Assembly (NCBI RefSeq): GCF_004114425.1
Contig: NZ_RDQF01000013.1
Location: 62,001 to 126,000, forward strand
Direction: 5' to 3'
DNA length: 64,000 bases
Source: Bradyrhizobium vignae
GTDB lineage: Bacteria > Pseudomonadota > Alphaproteobacteria > Rhizobiales > Xanthobacteraceae
Shown piece by piece: positions 1-9,101 of this stretch. Both the position numbers and the translations under genes were made by a program. Every line of letters starts with the position of its first letter. The first letter of the stretch is position 1. The notes beneath the pieces are model-generated. The model worked only from the letters and a program-made list of their open reading frames with translations, made no database searches and was not told where the DNA came from.

Positions 1-1055
1 AGCGGCCGCCCGGCGCTCACCGAAGTCCGGGCGGTCAATCGAATGGATCCCACCTGCACGAGCACGCTTTGGTTCGTGCCCGTGTAGGCAGATTCCAAAA
101 CCATCGCGGTGGCACGCTCGTCCGGTGTCAAACCGACATACTCCGGGCGAACCGCCAGCAATCCTCGGTCGCCCGACGTCAGCACCTGACCTGCCTCCTG
201 CATAACCTCAAGCCCGAGATCAGCGCTACGGGCACAGACCTCGCCTCCCGACTGCCGCAACTCGACCGGGAGAAAGTTCATCTCGCCGATGAAATCCGCG
301 ACAAACGCAATCGCCGGCTGCTCGTATAGCTCACGCGGTGTTCCACACTGCTGCAAGCGGCCCTGCTCGAGAACGGCAACGCGATCGGCCATGGACAGCG
401 CTTCCTCCTGGTCGTGGGTAACGAAGATGATCGTGCTGCCGACCTCCTTATGGATCAGCTTGATCTCCATTTGGAGCTGCTGTCTGAGCTTGCGATCAAG
501 TGCACCGAGCGGCTCGTCCATGAGCAACAGGGGTGGACGGAAGACAAGAGCGCGGGCCAGAGCGACGCGCTGCTGCTGCCCCCCCGACAACTGGCTCGGA
601 AGTCGCGTACCATAGCCGTCAAGTGCAACGAGCTTGAGGGCTTTAACGACTTCACGCTCAACATCTGCTCCACGCAGTCCGCGTCGCCGCAGTGGATAAG
701 CAATGTTCTCCGCGATGGTCATATGGGGGAACAACGCATAACTCTGGAAAACCATGCCGAAGCCGCGACGATAGCTTGGAACATCATTGATCCGCATGCC
801 GTCGAGCATGATATCGCCGGATGACGACGCTTCGAACCCTGCGATCATCATCAGCAGCGTTGATTTTCCCGACCCGCTCGATCCAAGCAAGGCCACGAAC
901 TCTCCTGGCTCGATAGACAAAGAGACGTCGTCGACCGCCTTGACTGGACCAAAGTTCTTGGTCAACGAGTTGACCGAAACGGCGCCTCGCCGACTTTGCG
1001 ACGTTGCTAGGCCTGCCGTTACCTTTGCGCTCACCGTTGCTGTGCTGACGCTCAT
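1..1055 (-). CDS. ABC transporter ATP-binding protein (PotA-like), 3' end outside window
   Basis: This is the ATPase of a polyamine/opine-type importer and would energise uptake through the fused permease encoded upstream. The minus-strand reading frame is open from an ATG at 1055 to the window edge, so the C-terminus is missing. It shows a Walker A (GSSGSGKST), a Q-loop (MVFQSYALFPH), the signature LSGGQQQR, a Walker B ending LLLMDEP and the H-loop FVTHDQEEA. After the nucleotide-binding domain comes the start of a TOBE-like region (LAVRPEYVGL). The ATG overlaps the stop of the M24 gene (ATGA), so translation is probably coupled. Substrate is inferred only from family and neighbours. Confidence 0.93.
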   Translation of the reverse strand, partial: MSVSTATVSAKVTAGLATSQSRRGAVSVNSLTKNFGPVKAVDDVSLSIEPGEFVALLGSSGSGKSTLLMMIAGFEASSSGDIMLDGMRINDVPSYRRGFGMVFQSYALFPHMTIAENIAYPLRRRGLRGADVEREVVKALKLVALDGYGTRLPSQLSGGQQQRVALARALVFRPPLLLMDEPLGALDRKLRQQLQMEIKLIHKEVGSTIIFVTHDQEEALSMADRVAVLEQGRLQQCGTPRELYEQPAIAFVADFIGEMNFLPVELRQSGGEVCARSADLGLEVMQEAGQVLTSGDRGLLAVRPEYVGLTPDERATAMVLESAYTGTNQSVLVQVGSIRLTARTSVSAGRP

Positions 1056-2194
1056 TTCGGCCTCGTCTCGAATATCTTGCGCGGTATTGAGGTCAATCGC
1101 TTCCCACCCGAACTGGTCACCACGACGGACTCGCTGAAGGCAAGGCCAGCAGCGGATGTGTACATGTGAAAGACCATTCCTTCCTCCACAGTCCACTCCG
1201 AACGAGGCGTGAAGCAGCGGTAGAGGTCACTCGTGTGCTGGGAAACGAGCGGGGCGGTACCAAGCGTATACCCGGTGATGTTATCGTAGCTCTCGCGCAA
1301 CCCCGCCGCGACAACGCCTTCCCGGACGATACGGTCGACGTCAGCGGCAATCGCGCCGGGCCGGAGCGCGGCGATTTGGCGATCTTGCAACGCAATAAGA
1401 GCCTGAGCCGCAGCTTGCTGCTCCTCGGTTGCCCGTCCCACGATGACGGACCGCATGATCCGTACCGTATAGAACCGTAATCGCGGCAATAGCTCGATAT
1501 GAACGATGTCGCCATCGACCAGCGGTCGCTCTGCTAAGAACCCATGCAGCGAATCCCAGCCTGATCCGACATTGAGAGGCCCAACAAAGCCATCGTCGAA
1601 CCCAAGCCGATAGTAGGCCGCAGCGGCAGCTGCAGCGATATCACGCTGATTCTTGCCGCTCGCCACCTCCTTGACAGTTGCGTCGAAGGCCGCATCCAAG
1701 AGTGAACCGGCGCGAGACATATGCGCGATCTCCTCCGGCGACTTGCATCGCCTGAGATCCCATCCCGACCGCTCAAGGTCAACAAACTCGGTAGCCGGCA
1801 AGAGCTTTCGAAGCGATTGGAGTCTTTGGATCGTGAACGAATTCGATTGAAACTCAGCGGCGATCCGGGCGGGCACCGAACCCCTTTCCCGCAAAGTGCT
1901 GACCAGCACTGTCAGCGGATCGTCCCAATCGCCAAACCCCACGATGTTATCCATCCACGTGCGTTGCCGCGCCGGCGGCATATCAAGCTTGCGCACCAGC
2001 AGGAACGGCTCTGATGATGCCGGCACGATGCAGGCTCGCCAGAGATTTTCCGAGACCGTGTAGCCCGACAGCCAGGACATCATCTCGGGCTCGTCAAAGA
2101 TGACGCAGTCAAGACGACGCTCTGCCATCAACTTTCGGACGGCGTCACATCGACGCTTGTACTCCTCGCCGGAGAAAGTGAGATCGCGGCTCAT
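1052..2194 (-). CDS. M24-fold (creatinase/Xaa-Pro peptidase-like) hydrolase, metal ligands replaced
   Basis: A pita-bread-fold hydrolase of about 380 residues lies inside an ABC importer operon and probably processes the imported compound. The N-terminal domain (EYKRRCDAVRKLM, then MMSWLSGY) is typical of creatinase, ectoine hydrolase and prolidase. The segments that carry the two metal-binding aspartates in true peptidases read GDIVHIELLP and FYTVRIMRS (about residues 228-249), so both aspartates are gone, as in creatinase-type enzymes. A conserved His remains at about residue 217 and a late Glu in FSESVVV. I chose the ATG at 2194 because ACGGAG lies just upstream; a longer frame to 2356 would overlap the permease gene. 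Exact substrate unknown. Confidence 0.82.
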   Translation of the reverse strand: MSRDLTFSGEEYKRRCDAVRKLMAERRLDCVIFDEPEMMSWLSGYTVSENLWRACIVPASSEPFLLVRKLDMPPARQRTWMDNIVGFGDWDDPLTVLVSTLRERGSVPARIAAEFQSNSFTIQRLQSLRKLLPATEFVDLERSGWDLRRCKSPEEIAHMSRAGSLLDAAFDATVKEVASGKNQRDIAAAAAAAYYRLGFDDGFVGPLNVGSGWDSLHGFLAERPLVDGDIVHIELLPRLRFYTVRIMRSVIVGRATEEQQAAAQALIALQDRQIAALRPGAIAADVDRIVREGVVAAGLRESYDNITGYTLGTAPLVSQHTSDLYRCFTPRSEWTVEEGMVFHMYTSAAGLAFSESVVVTSSGGKRLTSIPRKIFETRPK

Positions 2195-2315
2195 GATCGA
2201 TGCTCCGTTACAATTGCGAGACCTAGCCAGATTGGGTCGAGTGGAGTGCTCGAGGAAAGGCGCCAGTGGCTCCGTCGTAAGATGAACAATGCGCAAGAGC
2301 GATCCATCCATCTGC

Positions 2316-4112
2316 TCAAGCATGGAGGCTTTCCTGCGGGCGGCGACCTTGAACAACAGCGCCCACGAAGAGCCGCAGAACCATCAGAAGCGCAAGTACA
2401 ATGAGAAACAGAACGGCGATGACGGCGATCTGGGGACTGATTTCCAGGCGGATGTTGTCCCACATTCTCATGGGCAACGGTGTCGCAGTGGGTCCGCTCA
2501 GGAATAGACCGAACACAACGTCATCGAACCCCACGATGAACGCGAAGATCGCTCCGCTCGCTAGCGTCGGTAGCAGCAAGGGAAACGTCACCGTTCTCAG
2601 CGTCACGAGAGGGCTAGAGCCTAGGCTCGCGGCAGCGAGCTCGAGGGTGCGATTGAAGCGCTTGAGCCCCGCGATCATGACGACGACCGTATATGGTGCG
2701 CCAATGATCGTATAGCTGAGGGCAAATGCCAGCGGATTATCGATGAGCGAGGATCCGGCGAGAGCGAAGAACAGGGAAACTGCGATGACGACGTGAGGAA
2801 CAATCAGTGGAGAAATCAGGAGAAGATAGACAGGCACGCGCGCAGAGAACCGGTACCGCACGAGAGCGAAGGCGGCAGGCACACCAATCGCCACGCTCAG
2901 GAGAGCGGACAGTCCTGCCCATCTCAGGCTGAAGCTTAGGGCATCGAGCCATTGGGTATTCTTGAGCAAACTTGAGAACCACCGCAGTGAGTAGCCGGGC
3001 GGCGGAAAGGTGAGATATGGTGCATTGCTGAACGCAAGAGGAATTACGACCACGAAAGGCAGCACCAGAAGAAGGAGCGTCAGCCCGGCGCTCACGTATA
3101 ACGCGGGTCGGCGGACGACCGTCAAGGCCTCATGTAGCCTCATTAACGGGCCATGCAAAACCGCCGTCAGTCGCTCCAGTATTGGCGACCGCGGGGAGAG
3201 ACCGGTTGACGACTTGCCGGTCGAAGAAACGTTGTTATTTGGGCGATCATCGAGTTCTTCCGCAATCCGCTGACGAAATATCAGAAAGACCGCGATCACC
3301 GTCAGCATCAAGATCGATGATTGGGCTGCGGCTTCATCAAAATTGCCGAGGATCAGCACGCGCAGGCTAATGCCTTGAGCAATCAGATAGCTGTCAGGAC
3401 CACCAAGAAGCTCTGGCGTAATATAGAAGCCGAGACTGGAGAGAAAGACGAGCGTGCAGCCGCTAATCACGCCTGGCATCGAGGCTGGTAGCGTGACCCT
3501 CAGGAAGGCATCGCTAGGAGGACTTCCGAGGCTTTGTGCTGCTTTTGCAAGGCTTGGATTAACCCGCGCCAGCACGGCGTAGAGAGGAAACACCATGAGC
3601 GGCAACTGCACCTGCACCATGCCGACATAGACGCCGACCGAATTGAACACCATTTGCAGCGGCTCAGAGATAAGGCCAAGGTGCAAGAGGAGCTGGTTAA
3701 CCGGCCCGTTGGGGCTGAGCAGGACGATCCAAGCATAGGTCCTGATCAGGACACTCGTCAGATAGGGGAGAGTGACAATAAGAAGCAGAAATGCTGCCGG
3801 GCGCGGCGGGCATTTCGATATGGCATATGCGAGCGGATAAGCAATGAGCAAGCAGACGATGGTGACAGTCGCGGCTAGCGCAAGTGTCTTGAGGACGATC
3901 CATAGAAACGCCGGCGAGTTGGCGATCTCGATGTAGCTTTTGAGCGACCAGGCACCCTCGTGCTGCAGGCTCTTGAGTACGAGTTGCGCAAGCGGCACGA
4001 TGTACCCAACCGAGAACAGGGCCACGATCGGTAAGAGAAGGAGGACGGGCAACAGGTGCTCCCGCCCTAAGGCGTCTCTCCTGTGCGGCATGGCGACACT
4101 CGCATCCACCAT
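2316..4112 (-). CDS. ABC transporter permease, PotB-PotC-type fusion
   Basis: At 598 residues this is about twice the usual size of a polyamine-type permease and contains two consecutive inner-membrane permease domains. The first half starts with a transmembrane helix (LLPVLLLLPIVALFSVGY) and carries an EAA-type loop around AAQSLGSPPSDAF. A charged linker around residues 290-330 follows, then a second set of helices with its own EAA-like loop (LELAAASLGSSPL). The fusion would supply both halves of the channel for the downstream ATPase. It starts six bases after the binding-protein gene ends, consistent with one operon. Confidence 0.9.
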   Translation of the reverse strand: MVDASVAMPHRRDALGREHLLPVLLLLPIVALFSVGYIVPLAQLVLKSLQHEGAWSLKSYIEIANSPAFLWIVLKTLALAATVTIVCLLIAYPLAYAISKCPPRPAAFLLLIVTLPYLTSVLIRTYAWIVLLSPNGPVNQLLLHLGLISEPLQMVFNSVGVYVGMVQVQLPLMVFPLYAVLARVNPSLAKAAQSLGSPPSDAFLRVTLPASMPGVISGCTLVFLSSLGFYITPELLGGPDSYLIAQGISLRVLILGNFDEAAAQSSILMLTVIAVFLIFRQRIAEELDDRPNNNVSSTGKSSTGLSPRSPILERLTAVLHGPLMRLHEALTVVRRPALYVSAGLTLLLLVLPFVVVIPLAFSNAPYLTFPPPGYSLRWFSSLLKNTQWLDALSFSLRWAGLSALLSVAIGVPAAFALVRYRFSARVPVYLLLISPLIVPHVVIAVSLFFALAGSSLIDNPLAFALSYTIIGAPYTVVVMIAGLKRFNRTLELAAASLGSSPLVTLRTVTFPLLLPTLASGAIFAFIVGFDDVVFGLFLSGPTATPLPMRMWDNIRLEISPQIAVIAVLFLIVLALLMVLRLFVGAVVQGRRPQESLHA

Positions 4113-4118
4113 TTTGAG

Positions 4119-5234
4119 CTACCGTACGCCGGAAATCCAACGTTCCCATTGAGCGACGGCAATTTCATTGTTGGCCTTGCCGTTGGAGCTCACAGTGTTC
4201 CAGAATTCGTAGTCCTGGACGAACTGCAGCTTCCGTGCTTCGGGTGAGGTCGGCAGGAGCTTCGCCCGTTCGGGCGGCACATGCTCGAATGCGCGCGCAT
4301 TCGGCGGCGCGTAAAGGATGTGCTGGACGAACTTCGCCTGATTTTCGGCTCTCGCTGAGAACGCCAGAAACTTGAATGCGTTGTCCGCATTCTTCGTTCC
4401 TTTCAAGACCACCCAGGTGTCGTACTGCAGCATCCCCTGATTCCAGGTGTACCCGATCTTGGCGCCCTGCTCGTTGGCTGCCGAAACCCGACCGTTCCAG
4501 GCGCTACCGGCCGTGATCAACCTATCAATGATCATCTGCGGAGCTTCCGCGCCGTTGTTCCACCACTTCAGTATACTGGGCTTGACACGGCTGAGGCTCT
4601 TGAACGCGCGATCCCAATCAAGCGGATACAGCTTTGACGGATCGACACCATCGGCCATTAGAGCCGCTTCGAAAGTGCCGCCATCCGAGGCCCAGGTACC
4701 GGCCATGAGCGAACGCCGACCTGCGAATTTTTGTACGTCCCAGACATCCGCCCACGTGTTCGGCGCACCGGATGCAAACTTTAACGCATCGTACGCAATA
4801 AACAGCGAATAGATGATCGCAGGCACGGTGAACTTGCCGACCTTGACAGGACTGAACGCGTCAAGGTCCGCCTTGTCGAAGTAGCCATAGTCGATCGGAA
4901 GCAGAAAATTGTCCCGCTCGAAAGTAGGGGCCTTGCCGCCAGGAAGAATTGTCACGTCGTATCTGGGAGCGCCGGCGAGCACGCTCGCCCGCACGGCCCC
5001 CGTGTCGGTCCGGGGCTGAGCTATGACCTTGATGCCAGTTTCTTTCTCGAATGGCTCGAAATAGGCGATCCGCTTGGCCTCTCCCCAAGAGCCGCCGCCG
5101 TCGTAGACCACGACCTCACCGGTACCTTTCGGGATTTGTGCAATCGCGGGGGCCGGGAACAGCGAGCGCGCGGCCGCCAGTCCCCCTGCCAAAGCGGTGC
5201 CCTGAAGCAGCTTGCGTCTGACTACGTCCACCAT
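4119..5234 (-). CDS. Extracellular solute-binding protein, PotD-like, with Tat-like signal
   Basis: This is the periplasmic substrate-binding component and the first gene of the importer operon. The N-terminus has a twin-arginine-like basic pair (VRRKLLQG), a hydrophobic stretch and a cleavage-like APAIAQ. The mature part begins GEVVVYDGGGSWGEAKR and continues with FEKETGIKV, typical of the spermidine/putrescine/iron family. The start at 5234 follows GGAGGGAAGG closely; ATG 5246 and a frame to 5342 are also open. It is divergent from the Lrp/AsnC gene with about 120 bp between the chosen starts, which should hold both promoters. The substrate cannot be read from sequence. Confidence 0.88.
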   Translation of the reverse strand: MVDVVRRKLLQGTALAGGLAAARSLFPAPAIAQIPKGTGEVVVYDGGGSWGEAKRIAYFEPFEKETGIKVIAQPRTDTGAVRASVLAGAPRYDVTILPGGKAPTFERDNFLLPIDYGYFDKADLDAFSPVKVGKFTVPAIIYSLFIAYDALKFASGAPNTWADVWDVQKFAGRRSLMAGTWASDGGTFEAALMADGVDPSKLYPLDWDRAFKSLSRVKPSILKWWNNGAEAPQMIIDRLITAGSAWNGRVSAANEQGAKIGYTWNQGMLQYDTWVVLKGTKNADNAFKFLAFSARAENQAKFVQHILYAPPNARAFEHVPPERAKLLPTSPEARKLQFVQDYEFWNTVSSNGKANNEIAVAQWERWISGVR

Positions 5235-5355
5235 CCTTCCCTCCATGTGTGGAAGACTTGCTCGATCCGGCTTGCGCATATAATCTGACAAGCGGCTGGC
5301 TAAATCCGCCGTTTTGCCACCCAAAATGCCAGAAAGCTGCAAATCTAAATTTTAA

Positions 5356-5838
5356 ATGGCTGTCACGCGCACCGACCTGGATCGCCTCGATCTGAAGCTT
5401 CTCATGCTGCTGCAGGAGAATAACCTGCAGACCGCTGAGGAATTGGCAGAGCGCGTGGGACTTTCGCCGACTTCTTGCCTCCGCCGGCTCAGGCGATTGC
5501 GCGAAAACGGGGCGATCATGTCCGACGTCTCGATCATATCGCCTTCGGTTGCTGGCAAACGGGTCACGTCGATCGTGCTTGTGGCGCTCGAGCAAGAGCA
5601 GCTCGACCTTCTGCACACCTTTAAAAGTCGAATGAGCGCCTATCCTGAGGTTACGCAGTGCTACTACGTAACGGGTTCGGCTGATTTTATTCTGGTCGTC
5701 AACACTGGCTCTATGGAGGAATATGGGGCTTTCACCGAGCGAGCATTCTTTCCCGACAAGAACATCAAGTCGTTCAACACATACGTTTCGATGCAGACGG
5801 TCAAGTTCACCACCCGCGTCAATCTTGACGTATCCTGA
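5356..5838 (+). CDS. Lrp/AsnC family transcriptional regulator
   Basis: A 160-residue regulator that binds DNA through its N-terminus and senses an amino acid through a C-terminal RAM domain. Residues 8-60 form the winged helix (LDLKLLMLLQENN, then LAERVGLSPTSCLRRLRRL). Residues about 70-150 match the effector-binding/oligomerisation part (YPEVTQCYYVTGSADFILVV). It is divergent from the importer operon and faces the PLP-enzyme pair, so local control of uptake and breakdown of an amino-acid-like substrate is likely. That link is inference. Confidence 0.9.
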   Translation: MAVTRTDLDRLDLKLLMLLQENNLQTAEELAERVGLSPTSCLRRLRRLRENGAIMSDVSIISPSVAGKRVTSIVLVALEQEQLDLLHTFKSRMSAYPEVTQCYYVTGSADFILVVNTGSMEEYGAFTERAFFPDKNIKSFNTYVSMQTVKFTTRVNLDVS

Positions 5839-5857
5839 CCGGCCGCTTTGGTCCTGC

Positions 5858-7081
5858 CTATGGGTTTCCACTCCAAGCTGATAGATCAGTCGGGCCTTCC
5901 GTCGCGAAAAGCAGAACCTTGGCGGACTGATCGAGCCCAAGCCCCTCTCGGTCCTTCTCTTCGGCCGCCCGTAAGAGGCCTGCTAATCCCGCCGCTCCCG
6001 ATTCTCCGACACGAAGAGGCTGATCGCCTGAAACGCCGTCATTAAGCAAACGTACTGCGTTCGCAGCCTCTTCATCCGTGACCGTGATGTAGCCGCTGCT
6101 CAGCTCTTGGATGATGGGCCAAACCAACAACGATGGGCTTTGGCATTCAAGCATCGACATGTTCGTTGCCGGTCCGGACGGGAGCCGCACGGGCATCTTG
6201 GCTCGGGCGCTCTCGTAGAGACAAGCCGATCGTTCCGGCTCCACGATCCAAAGATGGGTATCCGGCCCGAATAGACCACGCGCCCAGCCATGGCCGAAAA
6301 CGCTTGCTGCAAGACCTCCCACACCAGCCTGAACCAGCACATGCGTAAACGGCTTTGACTGTCCTGCCGTTGCTGCAATGATTTCGTCGATCAGCACCGT
6401 ATATCCCTGGACCACAAACGTGCAAGCAGTGGCATCCTCCCCGGGCCCGACCGTATCCGGGACAGCGATCCAACCATCCTGTGAGGCAGCCTTGGCCGCA
6501 GCCTCGACGGAATCGTTATAGTCTCCAGCCACTCGCACAATTGCAGCGCCGAGCCGCGAGATATGAGCGGCTCGCTCGTCGCTCACACCCTCGTGGAGAT
6601 ATACGACCGCCCGCGCTCCGATGAGCCTTGCTCCAGCCGACACCGAACGGCCATGGTTACCATCCGAAGCACATGAAAATGTGAGCTCCGATAGCATAGA
6701 CCGCACGCCAGGCTCCGCCAATTCTGCAGGCAGAATCGAGCGGTCGGTCCGTTTCTCAACGTAATTCATTGCGAGCTTAAGCACTGCATAGGCACCGCCA
6801 AGCCCCTTGAAACTGCCTATGCCAAGCCTCTGAGTCTCGTCCTTGATCCAGATTTCGCCGAGATCCAGCTTTTCCGCCATATGCGGCAAAGAAATCAATC
6901 TGGTCGGCGCATAGCGCGGACAAGCCCGAAGAAGGCGCAGAGGATCATTTCCTGCGTTGCGGTCGCACCACCAAGGAGCCTCTTTCAATTCGGGTGAGCG
7001 ATTGCGCAGCAGAAGGGGCCGATGGTCGACGAGCGTCTTCGACGCAGTTTCCGCGGATCTTGAAGTGGGGACCAAGGTCAT
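5858..7081 (-). CDS. Diaminopropionate ammonia-lyase-like PLP enzyme
   Basis: A fold-type II PLP enzyme of about 407 residues. Diaminopropionate ammonia-lyase converts 2,3-diaminopropionate to pyruvate and two ammonia. The PLP lysine motif is SFKGLGGAYAV (Lys about residue 92), followed by the family signature SCASDGNHGRSV and a glycine-rich phosphate loop GVGGLAASVFGH. Length matches the family (about 400). AGGAGG directly abuts ATG 7081, so the TTG two codons later has better spacing and may be the true start; the open frame continues upstream to 7486 without homology. It converges with the Lrp gene and is divergent from the aminotransferase. A related threonine-dehydratase-like lyase cannot be excluded. 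Confidence 0.82.
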   Translation of the reverse strand: MTLVPTSRSAETASKTLVDHRPLLLRNRSPELKEAPWWCDRNAGNDPLRLLRACPRYAPTRLISLPHMAEKLDLGEIWIKDETQRLGIGSFKGLGGAYAVLKLAMNYVEKRTDRSILPAELAEPGVRSMLSELTFSCASDGNHGRSVSAGARLIGARAVVYLHEGVSDERAAHISRLGAAIVRVAGDYNDSVEAAAKAASQDGWIAVPDTVGPGEDATACTFVVQGYTVLIDEIIAATAGQSKPFTHVLVQAGVGGLAASVFGHGWARGLFGPDTHLWIVEPERSACLYESARAKMPVRLPSGPATNMSMLECQSPSLLVWPIIQELSSGYITVTDEEAANAVRLLNDGVSGDQPLRVGESGAAGLAGLLRAAEEKDREGLGLDQSAKVLLFATEGPTDLSAWSGNP

Positions 7082-7303
7082 CCTCCTGGGCAGGCAAGTA
7101 CGATTTTCTCGAACCACTTTGCCAACCCGTGAGGCCGTTTGGCGCAATCTATGAAGCCGCAAATGAAGGATTTTGGCATTGTGAGCCTTAAAATGGCGGG
7201 TTTGGGCCCTTCTGTCAGGTATGTTTCCAGAGATTGGCTTGGCGAGGACCGGTCGTCTCTGCGAATCTCTCCATCTACCTTCGTCGCGAAGAAGGAACTT
7301 CAG

Positions 7304-8527
7304 GTGCATAACGTTCGGAAGCACACTGCAAGCTCGATCAGGGATCTTTCTGATGCCGACGTCATTCGCTTGCGAGCGGATACGCCCGGCGTTGCACATC
7401 GAATCCATCTCAACAATGCGGGCGCCGCGTTGATGCCGAGCCCCGTCGTCGATGGTATGGTCGCATACCTCCAGCGCGAATCTCAAATTGGTGGATACGA
7501 AGCCAGTGCCGAAAGCACGGGGCGGTTGGAGGGCGTATACGATAGCATTGCTCGACTGGTCGGCTCAAAGCGCGAAGAAATCGCCTTCGCCGAGAATGCC
7601 ACTTTGGCATGGCAACGCGCCTTCTATTCGCTCCGCTTTAGCCCTGGCGACCGAATTCTCACTAGCTCCGCAGAGTTTGCGGCAAACTATGTTGCGCTTT
7701 TGCAGGTTGCCCGCCGTACGGGCGCACGGGTCGAGGTTATACCGGACGACGCAAATCAGGTTCTGGACCCGGAGGCGCTGGAGCGCATGATTGATAAGCG
7801 CGTAAGGCTGATCGCCATCACGTGGATACCGACCAACGGCGGCTTGGTGAACCCAGCTGAAGCCGTGGGACGCATCGCACGCGCTCATAGCGTTCCCTAC
7901 CTGCTGGATGCGTGCCAGGCTGTTGGTCAGATCCCCGTCGATGTCCGTGCACTTGGTTGCGATATGCTGACGGCAACAGGACGGAAATTCTTGCGTGGTC
8001 CGCGCGGAACAGGCTTTCTCTACATGCGAGACGATTTCATCAAGGACATCGAACCCGCCATGATAGACCTGTTTGGCGCACCTTGGGTTGGACCTGAGCG
8101 CTACGAACTTAGGCCCGACGCACGACGATTCGAGACTTGGGAAGCGAACTACGCGGCGCGGCTTGGACTTGGTATCGCCGCGGACTACGCGCTTTCGATT
8201 GGTATCGAGAGGATCGAACAACGTTGCCGCCAGCTTGCGAACGAGTTGCGAGCAGCACTTGGCACCGTCCCTGGGGTCTTGCTTCACGATCTTGGAGAAC
8301 GTCCGGCTTCAATCGTGTCGTTCACAGTACGGGGCGCAGGTGCCCGCGAGGTCATGTGCAAGCTTGCATGGCACAAGATTAATGTATCCGTCTCGCCACC
8401 AGCAAGTACACCGTTAGATGCAGCACGCAGAGGTCTGCCGGACATTGTTCGCGCATCCCCCCATTACTACAATACGATCGATGAGGTTCAAACTCTCGCG
8501 TCAGCGGTCAGGAGAACTGCCGCGTAG
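7304..8527 (+). CDS. Class V aminotransferase (cysteine desulfurase-like fold)
   Basis: A fold-type I PLP enzyme of about 407 residues. It opens with HLNNAGAALMP, the usual first strand of class V enzymes, and carries the aspartate motif YLLDACQAVGQ and the PLP lysine in TATGRKFLRGPRG. I prefer the GTG at 7304 because AAGGA lies just upstream and homology begins soon after; an in-frame ATG at 7139 would overlap the divergent gene's promoter. It may be a lyase or desulfurase acting on the amino acid handled by the neighbouring importer and diaminopropionate lyase. A bidirectional terminator lies about 240 bp downstream. Confidence 0.82.
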   Translation: MHNVRKHTASSIRDLSDADVIRLRADTPGVAHRIHLNNAGAALMPSPVVDGMVAYLQRESQIGGYEASAESTGRLEGVYDSIARLVGSKREEIAFAENATLAWQRAFYSLRFSPGDRILTSSAEFAANYVALLQVARRTGARVEVIPDDANQVLDPEALERMIDKRVRLIAITWIPTNGGLVNPAEAVGRIARAHSVPYLLDACQAVGQIPVDVRALGCDMLTATGRKFLRGPRGTGFLYMRDDFIKDIEPAMIDLFGAPWVGPERYELRPDARRFETWEANYAARLGLGIAADYALSIGIERIEQRCRQLANELRAALGTVPGVLLHDLGERPASIVSFTVRGAGAREVMCKLAWHKINVSVSPPASTPLDAARRGLPDIVRASPHYYNTIDEVQTLASAVRRTAA

Positions 8528-8948
8528 TCGCAGGCTGCGAGCGGCGCCGATTGTTCAAACATGTCCAGTTTGCGATTGCGGCCCAGCATGTGGCTTATCG
8601 AGGGCTCGCCGTTCGCATCACGGCTCTCCATCCTCCATTTCGGTCGGCGTAGGGCCAGAGAAGCTATAGAGGTAGCATCACCGCTGAGCCAGCGCCTTTT
8701 CTTATCGCCAAGCACGAACAAGGTACGCACGTGACGGTTCAGTCCCACGTGGGTCTCCATAAAATGATGATGGCCTCCGACGCTCGGAGGCCATCTCGTT
8801 TGTTATCTTGACTGGTCATGCCGCTAGGGGGTTTGTGGCGCACACGGTGTAAAAACCGTTCGATACGGACCCGATGTGCACAATGCTTGGCGTTGTCGCG
8901 GAGGAGTGCGATAAATGCCCGCAGTCCGGGCGCTGCGGCCTAACTCTT
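8528..8948. other. Intergenic region with terminator
   Basis: No convincing gene is visible. The stretch separates two convergent units and holds a strong hairpin at 8769-8795. An open minus-strand frame (8488-8760) has no start signal or recognisable motif. Confidence 0.5.
8769..8795. terminator. Bidirectional Rho-independent terminator
   Basis: A perfect inverted repeat with 12-bp arms (GATGGCCTCCGA and its complement) and a CGC loop. It is followed on the plus strand by TCGTTTGTT and on the minus strand by an AT-rich run with TTTT, so it can stop both the aminotransferase and the convergent TlpA-like unit. Confidence 0.85.
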
Positions 8949-9101
8949 CTAGCCATTTCTCCCACGCTTGGCTGAGCTGGAGCGCCTCACGCTTTGCGAG
9001 CCCCTCGGGCTGAGAGCATCGATCTGAGACATCGGCCAGCCTTGCGCGATCCAAGCTTGTGTGAGCCAGGCAGGCGGGATCCGCGGCACTCTCTTTTTCA
9101 T
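8949..9101 (-). CDS. Small ORF overlapping the tlpA-like stop
   Basis: A 50-codon frame begins with an ATG that overlaps the stop of the TlpA-like gene (ATGA) and has GGAG five bases upstream, so coupled translation is plausible. The product starts MKKRVPRIPPAWLTQAW and has no recognised domain. A frame change near 9000 would extend it through LSQAWEKWLEELG, so it may be a frameshifted longer protein. Low certainty that it is expressed. Confidence 0.35.
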   Translation of the reverse strand: MKKRVPRIPPAWLTQAWIAQGWPMSQIDALSPRGSQSVRRSSSAKRGRNG

